Assembly (NCBI RefSeq): GCF_002305855.1 | Contig: NZ_CP022163.1 | Span: 8,313,765 to 8,377,764 of the forward strand | Source of the DNA: Melittangium boletus DSM 14713 | GTDB taxonomy: Bacteria > Myxococcota > Myxococcia > Myxococcales > Myxococcaceae | DNA length: 64,000 nucleotides | Direction: 5' to 3' | Shown: one piece after another, positions 19,092-27,693 of the stretch | How positions within the stretch are numbered: the stretch's first letter is position 1 | Layout: each line of letters begins with the position of its first letter | Position numbers and translations under genes: made by a program | The notes under the pieces: generated by a model | The model's input: only the letters and a program-made list of their open reading frames with translations | What the model was told of the DNA's origin: nothing | The model's database searches: none

Positions 19092-21364
19092 GTGGCAGCC
19101 TGAACCGTGCATGGTGGGGGTTGAAGGGGGCGACGGTGCTGTCGGGCGCCGCCGCGCTGATCGCCGAGACGCTGTGGATCCGCTCGCTGTCCAACATGGT
19201 GGGCTCCACGGTGGAGGCGGCGTCGACCATCTTCGCGGCCTTCATGGTGGGCCTGGCGCTTGGCGCGTGGCTGGCCGGACGCAAGGCGGATGGGCTGCGC
19301 CAGCCGCTGCGCGCGTATGCCCTGGTGGAGGTGGCCATCGCGCTCACCGCGGGCGTGGCGGGCCTGCTGCTCTTCCTGGGGCGCGACACGCTCATCCTCG
19401 GCGGGGACACACAGGGCGTGGCGCGCGTGGCGCTCATGTTCTTCTTCGTGCTCGCGCTGGTGCTCCTGCCCACGCTGCTGATGGGGGCCACGTTCCCGCT
19501 GATGGTGGCGGCGGCGCGGCGAGCGGGACTTCCGGTGCGCGGCGTGAATGTCCTCTACGCGCTCAACACGCTGGGGGCCTCGCTGGGCACCATCGCCTGT
19601 GGCTTCGCGATGATTCCGCTCCTGGGCGTGCGCGGCTCGGTGGGGGCGGGAGCCCTGCTCAACGTGCTCGCGGCCGTGTGCTGCCTTCCGGCGCTGCTCC
19701 AGCGCGCCCCGGCCGAGTCCGTCACCGCCTCCGAGAGCGAGCCTGCTCCAGCCGCCGTGCCCGCGTCCGAGCCGGTGGCCTCCCTGCCGCAGTGGCTGCT
19801 GCTGACGGTGGCGGCGGCCAGTGGCTTGTTGACGTTGGGCACGGAGGTGGCGTGGACGCGCCTGGCGAGCTACTTCCTGGGCAACCGCGCCTATGCCTTC
19901 AGCACCCTGATGGCGTGTGTCCTCATCGCCCTAGCGGGTGGCTCATGGCTGGCCGAGCGGTTGATGCGGCGCTTTGGCCATCGCCTGCCGGAGCTGGTGG
20001 GCGGGGTGCTGGCCGCCTCGGCGGGCCTCATGGTGGCCAGCTCGGCCATGGTGGAGTGGTGGATCCACCACCAGACGGAGGTCGAGCGCTCGCTGCCTCC
20101 GGGCGGCGGGGTGTTCTTCCTCGCGCGCATCTTCCAGGTGTTGGTGCTCCTGGCGCCGATGATGTTGTCCCTGGGCTGCCTGTTTCCGCTGAGCCTCACG
20201 GCTTCCCGCCTCACCCAGGAGCGTTCGGGCCTGGCGGCGGGCCTGTTCTACCTGGTGAACACGGTGGGCTCGGTGGCGGGCTCGCTGCTCATGGGCTTCT
20301 GGTTGCTGCCCTCCGCGGGGGTGTACCGGAGCATGGGCTCCCTGGTGGCCGTGGCGTGCGGGGTGGCCGCCGGCGTCTTCCTGCTCGGGGTGCGCGAGCG
20401 CCTTCCGAAGTTGGTGGGCCTGGGCGTGGCGACGCTCGTGCTCGCGCTCATCCCGCTGTCGACGCCCGAGGAGCTCGTCACCGTCGCGTCGTACGAGAAG
20501 CTGCTCTACCGCGACGAGGATCGCTATGGCGTGTTCCAGGTGAATGCCCTGCCCAACGGCATGCTCAACGTCACCAACAACAACACCCGGCTCGTCCACT
20601 ACCTGGGAGCGCCGAGCACCTCGTACGTGCAGCAGATGCAGGGCCACCTGGGCATGTTCTTCCGCCCCGAGTCGAGGAAGGTGGCGGTGCTCGGCAGTGG
20701 CTACGGCATCACCGCGGGCGCGCTCGGACTGTACCCCCAGCTCGAGCGGGTGGACGCGGTGGAGATCCTCCCGGCGCTCGTGGAGATGGCCGACCTGTTC
20801 ATGCCCTACAACCTGGGCTACCACCACAATCCGCGCGTGCACGTGGTGGTGGATGATGCCCGGCACTACCTCACCCGGGTGGACGAGCGCTTCGACATCG
20901 TCTCCATCAACATGTCGGATCCCCGGCTCCCCGGTGGCTCGAGCCTCTACCACTCGGACTTCTACGACATCGTGAAGCAGCACCTCACGCCGGGGGGGCT
21001 CGTCCTGCAGCACGTCTTCGGCACGGAGATCCGGTTGGTGCTCACGACGATGAAGCACTCGTTCAAGTACGTGAGGCTGTTTCCCACGTACCAGAATGGC
21101 TACAACGTGCTCGCCTCGGACGAACCGCTCGAGGCGGACCCGGCGAAGATCGATGCGCTGACGGAGCATCCTCCCGTCCAGCAGGCGCTCCGGGAGATCG
21201 GGTTGCTCGAGCCCCTGAGCGCGAGCAAGGTCTTCTCCAAGGGCCTGACTCCGGAGGAGCTCCCCCGGCTCTTCAACGATCCGAGGATCGCGACGGACGA
21301 CTTCCCGGTGTTGGAGTACTCGTCGCGAGGCGGGATCGCGGGGATGTTCTTCAGCAACGAGTGA
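19088..21364 (+). CDS. Second polytopic membrane protein fused to a spermidine-synthase-like domain
   Basis: 758-aa protein of the same family as the preceding gene but without the C-terminal repeat region. About 12-14 hydrophobic segments fill residues 15-460, with a charged linker near 205-230. The synthase-like domain covers about 480-740: GSGYGITAGA near residue 536, VDDARHYL near 590, and FDIVSINMSDP where Asn608 replaces the catalytic Asp. The GTG at 19088 has a GGAGGAGAG site upstream and overlaps the previous stop (GTGA). The coupling suggests the two products form a complex or act in sequence at the membrane. They may modify a lipid, polyamine-like molecule or glycan, but there is no direct evidence. 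Confidence 0.85.
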   Translation: MSGSLNRAWWGLKGATVLSGAAALIAETLWIRSLSNMVGSTVEAASTIFAAFMVGLALGAWLAGRKADGLRQPLRAYALVEVAIALTAGVAGLLLFLGRDTLILGGDTQGVARVALMFFFVLALVLLPTLLMGATFPLMVAAARRAGLPVRGVNVLYALNTLGASLGTIACGFAMIPLLGVRGSVGAGALLNVLAAVCCLPALLQRAPAESVTASESEPAPAAVPASEPVASLPQWLLLTVAAASGLLTLGTEVAWTRLASYFLGNRAYAFSTLMACVLIALAGGSWLAERLMRRFGHRLPELVGGVLAASAGLMVASSAMVEWWIHHQTEVERSLPPGGGVFFLARIFQVLVLLAPMMLSLGCLFPLSLTASRLTQERSGLAAGLFYLVNTVGSVAGSLLMGFWLLPSAGVYRSMGSLVAVACGVAAGVFLLGVRERLPKLVGLGVATLVLALIPLSTPEELVTVASYEKLLYRDEDRYGVFQVNALPNGMLNVTNNNTRLVHYLGAPSTSYVQQMQGHLGMFFRPESRKVAVLGSGYGITAGALGLYPQLERVDAVEILPALVEMADLFMPYNLGYHHNPRVHVVVDDARHYLTRVDERFDIVSINMSDPRLPGGSSLYHSDFYDIVKQHLTPGGLVLQHVFGTEIRLVLTTMKHSFKYVRLFPTYQNGYNVLASDEPLEADPAKIDALTEHPPVQQALREIGLLEPLSASKVFSKGLTPEELPRLFNDPRIATDDFPVLEYSSRGGIAGMFFSNE

Positions 21365-21459
21365 GGTGTCACACAGAAGTGGATTGCATCTGGCCGCGGG
21401 ACGGGCTCCCCTGAGGATTGTCCGGAATATCCCGGAGCCTCGCTTTTCCTGGAGTCGCC

Positions 21460-21993
21460 ATGCACATCCCCTGTCGCCTGTCCGCGTTGATCCTCCTGAG
21501 CACGTCCCTCCTGGGTCTGGGCTGTGAAGTCGCGCCGCGGCAAGACCCATTGCTGGCGACCGAGGTGGTGCCGGAGCTGGCCGAGGTGAAGCAGGGCGCG
21601 GTGGGAGACACGTTGCTGCGGTGTGAGCAGCCGCAGGACGGCTCGTATCTGGAGGTCGTGCAGACGGCCACCGGCTACGAGGCCGCGCATGTGTCCGAGG
21701 ACTACGATCCGTGGGATTGCCGCTGCACCTATGAGAAGCGGGTGGTGCTGGGTCAGTACACGCAGTGCCGCAAGTCCACGGTGGATCCTCGCATCCTCAA
21801 CTGCTACCGCGTGGAGCCGGGGGGGACGACGGGCAAGGTGGTGCTCTCCACCACGCGCGTGGTGAAGACGCAGATGGTGATTGGGAGCAGCCAGACGGTG
21901 TCCTATAGCGAGCTGAGCATCGCGGCCATCAACCAGGATCCTGGCCAGACGCCTCGCAAGGACTTCAACTACGGCCTGAGCGATTGCCAGTAA
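21460..21993 (+). CDS. Secreted lipoprotein of unknown function
   Basis: 177-aa protein with a clear lipoprotein signal: Met, basic residues, a hydrophobic stretch (LSALILLSTSLLG) and the lipobox LGLGC with Cys22. The mature part is hydrophilic and has several cysteines, including a CRCTY pair and a Cys at the C terminus, so disulfides are likely. An in-frame ATG 14 codons upstream (21418) would bury the signal peptide, so I chose 21460, which has GGAG five bases upstream. I recognise no domain. It is followed convergently by pyk. Confidence 0.75.
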   Translation: MHIPCRLSALILLSTSLLGLGCEVAPRQDPLLATEVVPELAEVKQGAVGDTLLRCEQPQDGSYLEVVQTATGYEAAHVSEDYDPWDCRCTYEKRVVLGQYTQCRKSTVDPRILNCYRVEPGGTTGKVVLSTTRVVKTQMVIGSSQTVSYSELSIAAINQDPGQTPRKDFNYGLSDCQ

Positions 21994-22024
21994 GCCGCTG
22001 ACTGGTTCGGGGTCTCCTGGGGGC

Positions 22025-23425
22025 TCAGACGCGGTGCACGGAGATCATGTTGGTGCCGCCCGGCTCGTTCAGGGGAACCCCCGCGACGATCACCACGGGG
22101 CTGCCGGCGGCGCAGTAGCTCTCTTCCCGGCACAACCGCCGCACCTGCTTGAGCATGGCATCCGTGGATTGCAGCCGGCCCACCTGCCGCGCCGTCACCC
22201 CCCAGTAGAGCGCCATCCGGTTGACGGTCTCCGCGTTGGGGGTCAGCGCGATGATCCGAGCGTCCGGCCGGAACTCGGAGATGAGCCGCGCGGTGTGCCC
22301 CCGCTCCGTGTACGCGACGATGGTGCCGATGCCCATCTGGCGGGCCGCCGCCACCGCCGCCGCGGCCACGCCCGTGGAGATGTCGTCCCGGGCCTCGTCG
22401 AAGGGCGCCTCCGTCACCACCGGCATCGTGCCCCCCTCGGTCTCCTCCACGATTCGCGCCATGGTGGCCGCCGCTTGGACCGGGTATTTGCCCGCGGCGG
22501 TCTCGCCCGAGAGCATCACCGCGTCCGCGCCATCGAGGATGGCGTTGGCCACGTCCGAGACCTCGGCGCGCGTGGGCCTCGCGTTGTTCACCATGCTCTC
22601 GAGCATCTCCGTGGCCACGATGGTCAGGCCGCCCAGCCGGTTCACCACGCGCACCATGTGCTTCTGCATCCCGGGCAGCTTCTCCAGCGGCATCTCCACG
22701 CCCAGGTCTCCGCGCGCCACCATGATGCCGTCCGCCGCGCGCGCGATGGCCTCCAGGTTTTCCACCGCCTGGGGCTTCTCGATCTTCGCGATGAGGGGCG
22801 TGTGGCTCGCCACGAGCTTGCGGGCCCGCTCGATGTCCTTCGCCGTGCGCACGAAGCTCAGCGCCACGTAGTCCACGCCCAGCTCCTGGCCGAACGCCAG
22901 ATCCTCCTCGTCCTTGCGGGTCACCGTGGGCACGGACACGTGTGCTCCCGGCAGGTTGAGGCCCTTGTGATCCTTGAGGACTCCGCCCTGTTCCACGGTG
23001 CAGGTGACGTCCCGGTCCTCTACCCGCTCCACCCGCAGCCGCACCCGGCCGTCATCGAGCAGGATGGGGTCGCCGGGCTTCACGTCGCGGGGAAGGGAGC
23101 GCACGGGCGTGGGGATGAGCGGCCCCTGACCCAGGACATTGCGCGTCGTCACGATCACCTGCTCGCCCGCCTTCACCTCGGTGAGGCCCCCGGCGAACCG
23201 ACCCAGGCGGATTTTCGGACCCTGGACGTCCTGGAGGAGGGCCACGGGCATGCCGAGCCGGCGCGAGGCCAGGCGGATACGATTCACCCGTTGGCGGTGC
23301 TCCTCGTGGGTACCGTGCGAGAAGTTGAGCCGGGCCACGTTCATGCCCGCGCGGATGAGGGCCTCGATGACCTGGGCGGAATCCGAGGCTGGCCCCAGGG
23401 TGCAGATGATCTTCGCCTTTCGCAT
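22025..23425 (-). CDS. pyk: Pyruvate kinase
   Basis: Final ATP-forming step of glycolysis, phosphoenolpyruvate to pyruvate. The protein (466 aa) starts MRKAKIICTLGPAS and has NFSHG (about residue 34), DVQGPKIR and the substrate/metal motif IAKIEKPQAVENL. MVARGDLGVEMPLEKLP, ATEMLESM and SGETAAGKYP follow. The frame extends 23 codons upstream. I chose the ATG at 23425 because an AGGA site is eight bases upstream and the family starts there; the ATG at 23434 is an alternative. It stands alone on the minus strand, convergent with a lipoprotein gene. Confidence 0.96.
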   Translation of the reverse strand: MRKAKIICTLGPASDSAQVIEALIRAGMNVARLNFSHGTHEEHRQRVNRIRLASRRLGMPVALLQDVQGPKIRLGRFAGGLTEVKAGEQVIVTTRNVLGQGPLIPTPVRSLPRDVKPGDPILLDDGRVRLRVERVEDRDVTCTVEQGGVLKDHKGLNLPGAHVSVPTVTRKDEEDLAFGQELGVDYVALSFVRTAKDIERARKLVASHTPLIAKIEKPQAVENLEAIARAADGIMVARGDLGVEMPLEKLPGMQKHMVRVVNRLGGLTIVATEMLESMVNNARPTRAEVSDVANAILDGADAVMLSGETAAGKYPVQAAATMARIVEETEGGTMPVVTEAPFDEARDDISTGVAAAAVAAARQMGIGTIVAYTERGHTARLISEFRPDARIIALTPNAETVNRMALYWGVTARQVGRLQSTDAMLKQVRRLCREESYCAAGSPVVIVAGVPLNEPGGTNMISVHRV

Positions 23426-23566
23426 GGCGCCCATCCTAGGGTCGGGGGGGCACCTTGACAGTTTCACGGCCTCGGGAATACTTGGCGGCGACACGCGGGC
23501 GAAAGCAACGTCGTCGGCGCGGTGGTATTTCTCCGTATTTCTCGAGGTTTTCCTCGCTCGTTGCGA

Positions 23567-23610
23567 GAAAGCCCGGCGCTCCGGGAGGGGGGGCCGGGCT
23601 TTCGCTTTTC
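23567..23610. terminator. Strong hairpin after the bifunctional-nuclease gene
   Basis: AAAGCCCGGC (23568-23577) pairs perfectly with GCCGGGCTTT (23593-23602) around a 15-base loop, with TTTT close by on the plus strand. It lies just beyond the minus-strand stop at 23628 and upstream of pyk. It probably ends transcription of the bifunctional-nuclease gene. Confidence 0.7.
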
Positions 23611-23627
23611 CAGGCCGTGACGCCGGA

Positions 23628-24416
23628 TCAGAGGCGGATTTCTCCCGTGCGCTCCGGCGTCAACTTCGGGCCGAGTCCGGTGGGCGGCACGTCCTCGTGC
23701 GGCGACGGGGCGTGGAAGCGCGGCTTGCCCATGCCGGCGTCACCACCGCCTCCCACGCCAGGGCCTTCCTCGCCGCGCAGGGAGTCGATCTCCTCGCGGC
23801 TGATGCCGGCCTCGTCCAGCACCTTGCGCGTCACCCGGATGCGCGCCTGGCCATCCAGCGCCATGGCGATGGAGTCCGAGGGCCGTGCGCTCAGGGTCAT
23901 CTGACGCTTGCCCTGCTTCAGGAAGATGCGGCCCACGTAGATGTCGTCGCGCAGGTCATCGATGCGCACTTCGGTCACCTTGGCGCCCAGTTCCGTCACC
24001 ATGGAGCCGAGCAGATCCTGGGAGAGGGGCTGGGGTGAGCGCAGGTGCGCGAGCCGGAAGGCGATGGCCACCGCGGCGGACTCGTCCACGAAGATGGGCA
24101 GCACCATCTGGCCGTCCTGGGTGCTGAGCACCACCGCGTGGGTCTTGGCCTCCACGAGGGGGATGACGTCCCGGACCTCGAGCTCCACCAGTTCCTTGCA
24201 GGAGGCGGCGCTGGCGCCTTGCTTGGGTGAGCACGCCTCGCTGGCCGGAGCGGAATCGCCGGGCGCGGGTCCTGGACCGAATCCCGGCAGCAGGAGAGCG
24301 CCCAGGGCAAGCAGCGCGACGGACAGCGGTCCAACGAGGAACGTGGCGGCGGGAATGGGCGTTTTCACCCTGCAAACGTGTACATGTGCGCGGGGCTCGG
24401 GAGGGGCGGGAGACAT
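23628..24416 (-). CDS. Membrane-anchored bifunctional nuclease (BFN/DUF151) domain protein
   Basis: 262-aa protein with one N-terminal hydrophobic segment (about residues 20-45) and then a BFN-type domain (about 75-205). Visible hallmarks are VVLSTQDGQMVLPIFVDESAAVAIAFRL, TELGAKVTEVRIDDLRDDIYVGRIFL, and LSARPSDSIAMAL. The C-terminal 55 residues are Gly/Pro-rich and look disordered. The domain is known in plants and bacteria, with nuclease activity reported for some members; substrate here is unknown. The ATG at 24416 has AGGAGG ten bases upstream, and the GTG at 24368 is an alternative that would turn the hydrophobic stretch into a signal peptide. The zinc-ribbon gene lies 72 bases upstream on the same strand. 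Confidence 0.82.
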   Translation of the reverse strand: MSPAPPEPRAHVHVCRVKTPIPAATFLVGPLSVALLALGALLLPGFGPGPAPGDSAPASEACSPKQGASAASCKELVELEVRDVIPLVEAKTHAVVLSTQDGQMVLPIFVDESAAVAIAFRLAHLRSPQPLSQDLLGSMVTELGAKVTEVRIDDLRDDIYVGRIFLKQGKRQMTLSARPSDSIAMALDGQARIRVTRKVLDEAGISREEIDSLRGEEGPGVGGGGDAGMGKPRFHAPSPHEDVPPTGLGPKLTPERTGEIRL

Positions 24417-24488
24417 GCCCGCCTGCCCTCCTGCCTTTCGCTCACACGCCGTCCACCGCCGGGTACGACACGGGTAGACAGGCGGGCG

Positions 24489-24830
24489 TCAGCGCTCGCT
24501 CTCGTCCTCGTCGTAGTCCTCGTCGTCGGACTCCTCGTCTTCGTCCTCGTCGAAGTCGAGTTCCTCGTCGTCGGACTCCTCGTCATCGTCCTCGTCGAGT
24601 TCGTCCTCCAGCTCCTCGCTCTCCAGGGTAAGCGTGACGCTGAAGCGCTTGCCGAGCGCGGCAATCTGGGTCCGCAGCTCGTTGAGCGCCGCGACGAAAT
24701 CTTCCTGGAGGTTGCTGGGAGCCTTCTGGTCGCAGTGAGGACAGACCAGCTTCTCGGTGCCCTCGATGAGATCCTGGGCGGCCAGCTCGAAGGTGCTCTC
24801 GCACTTCTGGCAAATGAAATCGATCGACAT
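24489..24830 (-). CDS. Zinc-ribbon protein with a long acidic tail
   Basis: 113-aa protein. Residues 1-35 form a zinc ribbon, with CQKC at the N terminus and CPHC about 22 residues later. A short helical segment (about 42-60) includes EDFVAALNELRTQI. The last 40 residues are almost entirely Asp, Glu and Ser. The acidic tail could mimic nucleic acid or bind a basic partner such as a histone-like protein or RNA polymerase; that is inference. The protein is not similar to any named family I can cite with confidence. It lies between gltA and the bifunctional-nuclease gene, all on the minus strand. Confidence 0.75.
   Translation of the reverse strand: MSIDFICQKCESTFELAAQDLIEGTEKLVCPHCDQKAPSNLQEDFVAALNELRTQIAALGKRFSVTLTLESEELEDELDEDDDEESDDEELDFDEDEDEESDDEDYDEDESER
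24495..24620. repeat. Low-complexity coding repeat for the acidic tail
   Basis: Imperfect repeats of CTCGTC/TCGTCG units encode alternating Asp, Glu and Ser on the minus strand. Such runs are prone to length change between strains. Confidence 0.7.
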
Positions 24831-24954
24831 GTGCGACGCGCGGAATATCCACGGCTCCGGTGGCTGTCAACGGCCGAGGCACGGGTGTTTCCGGATTCCT
24901 CGCGCGCGAAACCCCGTGAGCGTCCGGTCCTCGAAAAACCGAGAGGGCCGAAGT

Positions 24955-24976
24955 GGAAAAGCGCTCGGGCTTTTCC
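24955..24976 (-). terminator. Hairpin downstream of gltA
   Basis: GGAAAAGC and GCTTTTCC form a perfect eight-base stem with a six-base loop about 50 bases past the gltA stop on the minus strand. GAGGG/CCCTC can extend pairing outward. A likely terminator for gltA. Confidence 0.5.
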
Positions 24977-25025
24977 TCCTCGACCCTCGGGTGTCATGCC
25001 ACTCCCGGTGAGGGGAGGGCGAGCG

Positions 25026-26327
25026 CTACTTCTGGTTGCGCTCGTTCATGGGGACGTAGTCCCGGCGCTTGGCGCCCGTGTACACCTGACGCGGACGGGC
25101 GATCTTCTGCTCGGGATCCTTCACCATCTCCTCCCACTGCGTCACCCAGCCCACGGTGCGCGGAATGGCGAAGAGGACGGGGAACATCTCCACGGGGAAG
25201 CCCATGGCCTCGTAGATGAGGCCCGAGTAGAAGTCGACGTTCGGGTAGAGCTTGCGCTTGACGAAGTACTCGTCCTGCAGCGCGATGCGCTCGAGCTCCA
25301 CGGCGATCTCCAGCAGGGGGTTCTTGCCGGTGATCTCGAAGACCTCGTCCGCCACGCGCTTGATGACCTTGGCGCGCGGATCGTAGGACTTGTAGACGCG
25401 GTGGCCGAAGCCCATGAGCTTGGAGCCGCCCTCGCCGCCCTTCACCTGCTTGATGAAGTCCGGCACCTTGGAGACGTGGCCGATCTCCCGGAGCATGCGC
25501 AGCACGGCCTCGTTGGCGCCGCCGTGCAGCGGGCCGTAGAGCGCCGCGATGCCCGAGGCGACGGCCGAGAAGGGATCCACCTCGGAGGAGCCCACGGTGC
25601 GCACGGACGTGGTGGAGCAGTTCTGCTCGTGGTCCACGTGCAGGATGAAGAGGATGTCGAGCGCCCGCTCCAGGGTCGGGTGGACCTTGTAGGTGGTGGT
25701 GCCGATCTTGCGGACCATGGCCAGGAAGTTGCCCACGTAGGACAGGTCATTGTCCGGGTAGACGTAGGGCAGGCCCATGCTGTGGCGGTAGGAGAAGGCG
25801 GCCAGCGTCGGCATCTTGGCGATGAGCCGGGTCATCTGGATGCGGCGGCTGCGCTCGTCCTTGGTGTGCTTGGCGTCGGGGTAGAAGCCCGAGAGCGCCG
25901 CCACCGTGGAGGACAGCATGGACATGGGGTGCGCGTCGTAGCGGAACCCGTCCATGAACGTCTTGATGTTCTCGTGCACGTACGTGTGGTGCGTGACGAG
26001 GTAGCGGAACTCCTCGAGCTGCTTCTCGTTGGGCAGCTCCCCGTTGAGCAGCAGGTAGGCTACTTCGAGGAACGAGGAGCGCTCGGCGAGCTGCTCGATG
26101 GGATAGCCCCGGTACTCCAAGATGCCCTTGTCACCGTCGATGAAGGTGATGGCGCTCTTGCAGTTGGCCGTGTTCAGGAACGCGGGGTCATACCCCATCA
26201 GACCGAAGTCCTCATCGGAGGCCTTGATCTGCCGGAGGCTGTTGGTCCGAATACAACCGTTCTCGATGGGGACCTCGTACGTCTTCCCCGTACGGTTGTC
26301 CGTGATGGTCAGCGTGTCCTTGGGCAT
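25026..26327 (-). CDS. gltA: Citrate synthase
   Basis: Condenses acetyl-CoA with oxaloacetate at the entry to the TCA cycle. The protein (433 aa) has the N-terminal small domain of the hexameric type II enzyme (MPKDTLTITDNRTGKTYEVPI). It then has GILEYRGYPIEQLAE, the HVDHEQNCSTTSVR segment, LYGPLHGGANEAVL with the catalytic His, and MGFGHRVYKSYDPRA. The catalytic Asp follows near PNVDFYSG. The open frame extends 138 codons upstream through the aro terminator, but the family start is the ATG at 26327. No ribosome site precedes this ATG, and a promoter-like element lies so close that the mRNA may be leaderless. The rest of the TCA genes are in a separate cluster at 44.9-52.5 kb. Confidence 0.97.
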   Translation of the reverse strand: MPKDTLTITDNRTGKTYEVPIENGCIRTNSLRQIKASDEDFGLMGYDPAFLNTANCKSAITFIDGDKGILEYRGYPIEQLAERSSFLEVAYLLLNGELPNEKQLEEFRYLVTHHTYVHENIKTFMDGFRYDAHPMSMLSSTVAALSGFYPDAKHTKDERSRRIQMTRLIAKMPTLAAFSYRHSMGLPYVYPDNDLSYVGNFLAMVRKIGTTTYKVHPTLERALDILFILHVDHEQNCSTTSVRTVGSSEVDPFSAVASGIAALYGPLHGGANEAVLRMLREIGHVSKVPDFIKQVKGGEGGSKLMGFGHRVYKSYDPRAKVIKRVADEVFEITGKNPLLEIAVELERIALQDEYFVKRKLYPNVDFYSGLIYEAMGFPVEMFPVLFAIPRTVGWVTQWEEMVKDPEQKIARPRQVYTGAKRRDYVPMNERNQK

Positions 26328-26333
26328 GCAGGG

Positions 26334-26362
26334 ACTTTTCACAGGCGGCGGAGCGCTTTCAA
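26334..26362 (-). promoter_or_regulatory. Candidate gltA promoter giving a leaderless transcript
   Basis: On the minus strand, TTGAAA (26362-26357) and AAAAGT (26339-26334) are separated by 17 bases. The -10 ends seven bases before the gltA ATG, so transcription would begin at or next to the start codon, in line with the missing ribosome site. Confidence 0.45.
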
Positions 26363-26405
26363 CAAAAAAGAACCACGCCCGGAGAGGCCGCGTCTCCCTC
26401 CGGGC
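26361..26405 (-). terminator. Intrinsic terminator of the aro operon
   Basis: On the minus strand GCCCGGAG pairs with CTCCGGGC, with further GGAGA/TCTCC pairing inside. GTGGTTC and six T follow. It sits between the aroA stop and gltA and overlaps the -35 of the candidate gltA promoter. Confidence 0.85.
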
Positions 26406-26415
26406 ACACTCGTTG

Positions 26416-27693
26416 TCAGGTGAGGCGGACTCCCGTGCGCTCCAGCTGGCGCCAGAAGCCGGGAAAGCTCTTTTCCACGCACTCGGGTCCGGTGAGCGTG
26501 AGCGGCACGCCCGAGAGCACCGAGAGGGTCGCCGCCACCATGGCCTGGCGGTGATCTCCCCGGCTGTCCATGGCGAAGTGCGTGGGGCGCGAGGCGGGGG
26601 GGTGGAGAGTGAGCGTCTCGCCCTCCAGGGCCGTCTTCCCGCCAAAAGCGTCCACCAGTGTGCGGATGCCCTCCAGCCGATCACTCTCCTTGAGGCGCAG
26701 GATGCCCACATCGTGGAGGGTGGAAGTGCCAGGAAGCACACAGGCGAGCGCCGCCAGGGTGGGCAGCAGATCCGGACACTCGGTGCCCGAGGCCACCAGG
26801 CCGCCCCGGGCCTCGCCCGTCAGACGCAGGGTGTTGCCGAGGCCGACCTGGGAGCGCAAGCCGACCTGCTCCACCAGCCGCACCAGGGCTTGATCCGGGT
26901 GGGCGCTGGCGAGATCCGCCCGCTCCACGCTTCCCCCGGTGTGCCAGGCGATGAGCAGCAGATAGCCCAGGGAGGACCAGTCGCCCGGCATCGCGGGAGC
27001 GCGCTCGGGGGCTCGGTAGTCGGCCACCTCGAAGTGTCCCTCCCGCTCGTGCACCGTGAAGCCGAAGCGGCGCAGCCAGGACACGGTCAGCTCCAGGTAG
27101 CCCGCGCTGGTGAGGGGGCCGATGATCTCCACGCGCCAGGCGCGGCGCTCGCGCAGGAACAGGGCCGCGCAGCCGAGCAGCAGGCTGGAGGCGTACTGGC
27201 TGCTCTGGGCTCCGGGGACCCGGAAGACGGGCTCCCGCTCCAAGGTGGAGAGGGGCGCGCGCAGCTCCACGGGCCAGGGGTGTCCCTCGGTGAGCTGGAG
27301 CCCGGCGGGGCCCAGCGCCTCGCGCAGGCTCTCGAAGAGCGGACCATGGGGGCGCTCCCCGAGCCGGGGCGTGCCCGTGAGGCGCACGTGGGCGCCGGGC
27401 GTCACCGCGGACTGGGTGACGAGGATGCGGAAGGGGGCTCCGCCATCCGCGCAATCCACGTCCCGGGTGGGGCCGGGTGGCAGGCGCAGCGCCTCGATGC
27501 CCCGGCGCATCACGCGCACGTCCGCGGGGAGGAATTCCTCGGGCTCGTTCTGGAGGTCCGGCAGCGGCCAGGCGCCCGTGAGGTGCGCGAGCACCAGCGC
27601 CCGCTGCGCGTCCGATTTGGAAATGGGGGGCGTGAGGACCGAGGGGACGAGGTGGCTCGGATCGACATGCAACTGGGTGGTGGACGTCGTCAT
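26416..27693 (-). CDS. aroA: 3-phosphoshikimate 1-carboxyvinyltransferase (EPSP synthase)
   Basis: Transfers enolpyruvyl from PEP to shikimate-3-phosphate. The protein (425 aa) has the N-terminal ISKSDAQRALVLA segment, with the conserved Lys-Ser for substrate binding, and CADGGAPFR in place of the usual NSGTT-type loop. ECPDLLPTLAALA carries the catalytic Asp, and LRLKESDRLEGI and SRGDHRQAM follow. It is divergent from classical AroA in several loops but keeps the main residues. I chose the ATG at 27693 because it overlaps the aroB stop (ATGA). It is the last gene of the shikimate operon and is followed by a clear terminator. Confidence 0.9.
   Translation of the reverse strand: MTTSTTQLHVDPSHLVPSVLTPPISKSDAQRALVLAHLTGAWPLPDLQNEPEEFLPADVRVMRRGIEALRLPPGPTRDVDCADGGAPFRILVTQSAVTPGAHVRLTGTPRLGERPHGPLFESLREALGPAGLQLTEGHPWPVELRAPLSTLEREPVFRVPGAQSSQYASSLLLGCAALFLRERRAWRVEIIGPLTSAGYLELTVSWLRRFGFTVHEREGHFEVADYRAPERAPAMPGDWSSLGYLLLIAWHTGGSVERADLASAHPDQALVRLVEQVGLRSQVGLGNTLRLTGEARGGLVASGTECPDLLPTLAALACVLPGTSTLHDVGILRLKESDRLEGIRTLVDAFGGKTALEGETLTLHPPASRPTHFAMDSRGDHRQAMVAATLSVLSGVPLTLTGPECVEKSFPGFWRQLERTGVRLT

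Noticed and set aside
16302..19112. A 936-codon minus-strand frame opposite the first spermidine-synthase-like gene
   Set aside because: Same antisense effect; Gln/His/Arg-rich translation and no recognisable motif.
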